This document shows, in pieces, positions 61,172 to 64,000 of a stretch of DNA of 64,000 nucleotides. Under the pieces are notes generated by a model that worked only from the letters and a program-made list of their open reading frames with translations, did not search any database and was not told the origin of the DNA. The translations under genes and the position numbers were made by a program. Positions within the stretch are counted from its first letter, which is position 1; every line of letters starts with the position of its first letter. The stretch lies in the NCBI RefSeq assembly GCF_000385135.1, contig NZ_ARQM01000012.1, forward strand, positions 410,914 through 474,913, given 5' to 3'. This DNA comes from Promicromonospora sukumoe 327MFSha3.1. GTDB lineage: Bacteria > Actinomycetota > Actinomycetes > Actinomycetales > Cellulomonadaceae.

Positions 61172-61666
61172 TCAACCCTCCGGAGTGACCGCCGTCGGGG
61201 TGCCGCCCGTGATGCGGACCAGCTCGGCGAACGTCGTCGGAAAGACGGTCTTGGCGTGCCCCGCCGCCGCCCACACCTCGTCGTGCGCGGCGAGGGCGGT
61301 GTCCACGTAGGTCGGCACCGCCGCGGGGTGCCCCACGGGCGCGACGCCGCCGATGACCTGGCCCGTCGCGTCCCTGACCTGCTCCTTCGACGCCCGGGTG
61401 ATCGTCGCGCCGACCTGCTCCCCCAGCCAGGCCGTGTCCACGCGGTGCGCGCCCGAGGTGAGCACCAGCGTCGGCGTCCCGTCGAACAGGAACACCAGCG
61501 AGTTGGCGATCTGGCCCACGCCGATCCCGAGGGACTCCGCGGCCAGCGCGGCGGTCGTGGCGGCGTCGTCCAGCCAGCGGACCTGGCCGGTCGCGCCGGC
61601 CTCGGCGAGCGCGGCGGTGACCTTCTCGACGGCGGGGTGGATCGGGGAGGGCACGTGGTTCGACAT
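61172..61666 (-). CDS. YbaK/EbsC-family aminoacyl-tRNA deacylase
   Basis: This 164-residue protein matches the YbaK/ProX editing fold: QIANSLVFLFDGTPTLVLTSGAHRVD, LGEQVGATITRASKEQVRDATGQVIGGVAPVGHP and a C-terminal TAVTPEG. These free-standing editors hydrolyse mischarged tRNA such as Cys- or Ala-tRNA-Pro; specificity here is unknown. ATG 61664-61666 has TAGGAT 7 nt upstream (leaderless), which is preferred over the longer reading from 61720. Confidence 0.85.
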   Translation of the reverse strand: MSNHVPSPIHPAVEKVTAALAEAGATGQVRWLDDAATTAALAAESLGIGVGQIANSLVFLFDGTPTLVLTSGAHRVDTAWLGEQVGATITRASKEQVRDATGQVIGGVAPVGHPAAVPTYVDTALAAHDEVWAAAGHAKTVFPTTFAELVRITGGTPTAVTPEG

Positions 61667-61732
61667 GCGAAAGATCCTAGGCACCCGCCCGGCCACGGCC
61701 CACTCATTTGGCCTGGCCACGAAGGTGCACTT

Positions 61733-61787
61733 CTACCCAGTCATTGGGCCCGAAACAGGGCGGATTCCGGGCCCAATGACTGGGTAG
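61733..61787. terminator. Terminator between the esterase and ybaK-like genes
   Basis: Perfect 20-bp arms (61733-61752, 61768-61787) with a 15-nt loop, extended by weaker pairing at AGGTGC/GCACCT. It follows the minus-strand esterase stop (61836) by 48 nt. Confidence 0.85.
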
Positions 61788-61835
61788 ATGCGCACCTCCG
61801 GACGACGCCGACGCCGACGCCGACGTCGCCGACCG

Positions 61836-63077
61836 TCAGCCCTCGAACTCGACCTCCGGGTAGGCCGCGGCCGGGCCGTCCAGGAGCGGGGCGGCCCGGC
61901 CACGCAGGTGGCGGTCCAGGAACGCGCCGACGTACGCGGCCGTGATCTCGACCCCGCGCTCCCCGCCGACCGTGTCCGGCCCGCCGGGCAGCGGCACCCC
62001 GAGCTGGTCGAGGAACATCAGCTGGTCGGTGAACGACCCGTGGTTCGCCGTCGGGACCTGGAGCCACACGCCCTCGTCCAGCCGCGCGAAGTTGTCCGGC
62101 CAGTCCGTCCCGTCGCTCGCGCCCGGCTCGTGGGAGGCGCTGCCGAGCATGAGGAACGGCCGGTCCATACCCGCCTCGGGGAAGTCGACCTGGAACGTGC
62201 CGTCCATGTTCACCCCGGCGTCCACCCGCGGGTCGTCCGTGACCGCGAGGGCGGCGGCCGCCCCACCGAGCGAGTGGCCGACGACGGCGACGTGCCGCGC
62301 GTCGATCACCGGCGCGTGCCGCCACAGCCGGCCGCCGGTGAGCTCGTCCAGCACGAAGCTGATGTCCGCCGAGCGTCCCCGCGCCACCCACGCCCCGAGC
62401 TCCGCGGTGTTCTCGCGCTCGCAGAGCAGGCAGCCGGCGACCCGGCCGTCCGGGAACTCGACCGCTCGCGCCTCGTACGTGTGGTCGACGCCGGCCACGA
62501 CGTACCCGCGGGAGGCGAGGTCCTCGGCGAGCGCGGTGAGCGACTCTCGGCTGAGCCCCGCACCCGGCGAGAGCACGACGAGCGGCCGACGTCCGGGCAG
62601 TGCGGGGGCGCGGTCGCGGGCGTGCGTCTCGACCGTCGTCAGGATTCCCGGCGACACCGGCAGGCCCGCGCTCTCGATGACCGCCGCGGACACCGCCTCC
62701 GTCGTGTACGGCGCGACGTCACCACGCGGCACCGCCGGGTACCAGAGCGACACCATGAGCTCGCGGCGGGCCTGCGGCACCCACGGGTCCGCACGGTTCT
62801 CGTCGACCAGGTGGATCGGCGTCACCCCGACGGGGAACCGGCCCGTCGGCTCGGGCAGGGCGAGGCTTGGTTCGGTCGCATCAGACGGCGTGCGGGCCGA
62901 CGACGGGGCGGCCGCAGTCCCGCCGAACGCGGCCCCGACGACCGTCGCGTCGCCAGACGCGACCGCGGCCGATGCCGCCCCCGTGAGCGCGATCGCGCTG
63001 GGCGCCACCAGAGCGGTGCACGCCACGAGCGCTGTGGCGACAAAAGCGGATCTGACCAGGCGTTTGGTTGTCTGCAT
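61836..63077 (-). CDS. Secreted alpha/beta hydrolase (platelet-activating-factor acetylhydrolase-like)
   Basis: This 413-residue protein has a signal peptide (LVRSAFVATALVACTALVAPSAIALTG) and an alpha/beta hydrolase domain: LWYPAVP, RRPLVVLSPGAGLSRESLTALAEDLASRGYVVAGVDHTYEA, nucleophile Ser in VAVVGHSLGGAAAALAV, and a late His in VPTANHGSFTD. The wording is that of PAF-acetylhydrolase II and cutinase-like esterases; lipid or polyester substrates are possible. ATG 63075-63077 is chosen because the 56 residues before it are not family-like. Confidence 0.85.
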   Translation of the reverse strand: MQTTKRLVRSAFVATALVACTALVAPSAIALTGAASAAVASGDATVVGAAFGGTAAAPSSARTPSDATEPSLALPEPTGRFPVGVTPIHLVDENRADPWVPQARRELMVSLWYPAVPRGDVAPYTTEAVSAAVIESAGLPVSPGILTTVETHARDRAPALPGRRPLVVLSPGAGLSRESLTALAEDLASRGYVVAGVDHTYEARAVEFPDGRVAGCLLCERENTAELGAWVARGRSADISFVLDELTGGRLWRHAPVIDARHVAVVGHSLGGAAAALAVTDDPRVDAGVNMDGTFQVDFPEAGMDRPFLMLGSASHEPGASDGTDWPDNFARLDEGVWLQVPTANHGSFTDQLMFLDQLGVPLPGGPDTVGGERGVEITAAYVGAFLDRHLRGRAAPLLDGPAAAYPEVEFEG

Positions 63078-63463
63078 GCCCAGATTCTTGGCACGCCGCG
63101 CGGTGCCGGTCGAGGCATTCGCGCGGGTTCCAGGGACAAGCCCGGGAATCCCCTGAACGGCGCGCGCCGAAAAGTCGGGGTTGTCCTCTACCGGATGAAA
63201 AACGGCGGAATCACGGGCGGATGCACTCCTTCGCGTGCGATGCATTTCATCCTCCGCGATGCCCTGTACGGAGGGCTCGTTACGTATGCTGGGTCGACAA
63301 GATCCGAGCGGAACATCGCCTTTCGCATGTCATTTCCGACAACATTCGCGTGTCGTCCGATCGGCACATCCGGCCCGCATCTCGCTGAGCGCAGTACTCC
63401 CCCGGCTGCGCTGCGCAGGCATCGTCACGGGTGGGGCAGCGCTGCGCTGAGGGGGTGGTCGAC
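63078..63463. other. 386-nt intergenic region with no gene
   Basis: It separates the divergent esterase and sigma-factor genes and is less GC-rich than the coding DNA. I see no open frame with coding character, no strong inverted repeat and no confident promoter, although both genes must have theirs here. AAGAAT, 6 nt before ATG 63077, could be a leaderless -10 box. Confidence 0.6.
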
Positions 63464-64000
63464 GTGAGCGGTGAGGACGTCCAGGTCGACGACTGGGTGG
63501 TGCACCGCCCCAACGTCGTCCGCTCCGTCGCGGCACGCGTGCCCGGCATCGACGCCGAGGAAGCCGCCAGCCGCGCCCTGGAGAAGATGGTCCGCATCGT
63601 CTCCACCGGCGGCACCATCGACGACCCCGCCCCGTACTGGCGACGCGCCGCGGTCAACGAGGCCATCTCCATGACCCGCGAGGCCGGCCGCACCCACGCC
63701 GTCGAGGACGACACCCTCGACGGCCTCACACCCCCGGTGGAAGGCGCGGAGCTCGACGCCGAGCGCGAGGCCGACGTCTCCATGCTCCGCTCCGCCCTGT
63801 CCGACCTCGCCGACGACGACCGCAAGATCCTGCTGGACCGCCACGTGCACGACATGGCCGTCACCGACATCGCCGGCGACCTCGGCGTACGCCCCCACGC
63901 CGTGACCATGCGACTGCGCCGCGCCGAGGAACGCCTCGCCGGCGCGTTCGCCGCCGCGCACGCCCAGAACGTCAACGAACCCGAGTGCCGCACCACCCGC
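63464..64000 (+). CDS. Sigma-70 family RNA polymerase sigma factor (ECF-like), 3' end missing
   Basis: The 179 visible residues contain a region-2-like part (VVRSVAARVPGIDAEEAASRALEKMV, PYWRRAAVNEAISMTREAG) and a clear region 4 HTH (LADDDRKILLDRHVHDMAVTDIAGDLGVRPHAVTMRLRRAEERL). GTG 63464 follows GAGGGGG with 8-nt spacing; GTG 63455 is an in-frame alternative. The gene runs off the right edge after NEPECRTTR, so a C-terminal extension with at least one Cys exists; a zinc-binding or anti-sigma module is possible but unseen. Confidence 0.85.
   Translation, partial: MSGEDVQVDDWVVHRPNVVRSVAARVPGIDAEEAASRALEKMVRIVSTGGTIDDPAPYWRRAAVNEAISMTREAGRTHAVEDDTLDGLTPPVEGAELDAEREADVSMLRSALSDLADDDRKILLDRHVHDMAVTDIAGDLGVRPHAVTMRLRRAEERLAGAFAAAHAQNVNEPECRTTR

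Noticed and set aside
63425..63961. Minus-strand frame at the right edge
   Set aside because: The plus-strand GTG frame from 63464 encodes sigma-factor regions with good motifs; the minus-strand reading is a shadow.

Overview
The window is very GC-rich and densely coded, and it reads as the chromosome of an actinobacterium, probably order Micrococcales (Cellulomonas/Promicromonospora-like). Supporting signs are the tig-clpP1-clpP2-clpX order, F420 genes, an Rv2629/Balon-type hibernation factor, an NlpC/P60 gene behind a c-di-AMP riboswitch, a secreted GH5 cellulase, and many leaderless genes whose -10 box lies 6-8 nt before the start codon. The family-level placement is inference.

Layout. 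1-3.7 kb: acyltransferase (cut by the left edge), geranylgeranyl reductase, two small housekeeping-type proteins and an XRE regulator. 3.8-10.3 kb: a three-gene SMC-like operon of Wadjet/MksBEF type (jetA-jetB-jetC) with no jetD, closed by a 31-bp inverted-repeat terminator. 10.4-15.6 kb: F420 glutamyl ligase, Ser/Thr kinase, F420-dependent LLM oxidoreductase, an alpha-toroid protein and an AraC regulator. 15.7-24.8 kb: a fused double ABC exporter behind a DNA-damage-type promoter, then a four-gene peptide importer. 25-37 kb: valS, YfbM-like protein, Balon-like factor, chorismate mutase, acyl-CoA ligase, clpX, clpP2, clpP1 and tig. 37-44 kb: a sugar ABC importer, a flavin monooxygenase, a P-loop protein, a cupin and the GH5 cellulase. 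44-48.3 kb: fbiC (FO synthase) translationally coupled to a Baeyer-Villiger-type monooxygenase. 48.3-55.6 kb: a serine hydrolase with a two-component system, an SDR and a berberine-bridge-type oxidase. 55.6-64 kb: riboswitch plus NlpC/P60, an NCS1 permease with an isochorismatase-type hydrolase, an SMP-30 protein, small proteins, a YbaK deacylase, an esterase and the start of a sigma factor.

The most notable points are: (1) fbiC keeps the CofG radical-SAM motif, but its CofH half has lost about 24 residues containing the second CxxxCxxC motif, although the F420-linked genes cofE and an LLM oxidoreductase lie nearby; (2) the JetABC operon lacks jetD, and its JetC has a Val-Thr-Gly-rich repeat before the hinge and a roughly 250-residue Pro/Gly/Ala tail; (3) two promoters of identical geometry match the LexA-independent (PafBC-type) damage motif, one before the ABC exporter and one before an unknown 169-residue protein; (4) two families of small palindromes occur, one of them in frame inside fbiC.

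No tRNA, rRNA, CRISPR array, insertion sequence or phage gene was recognised.
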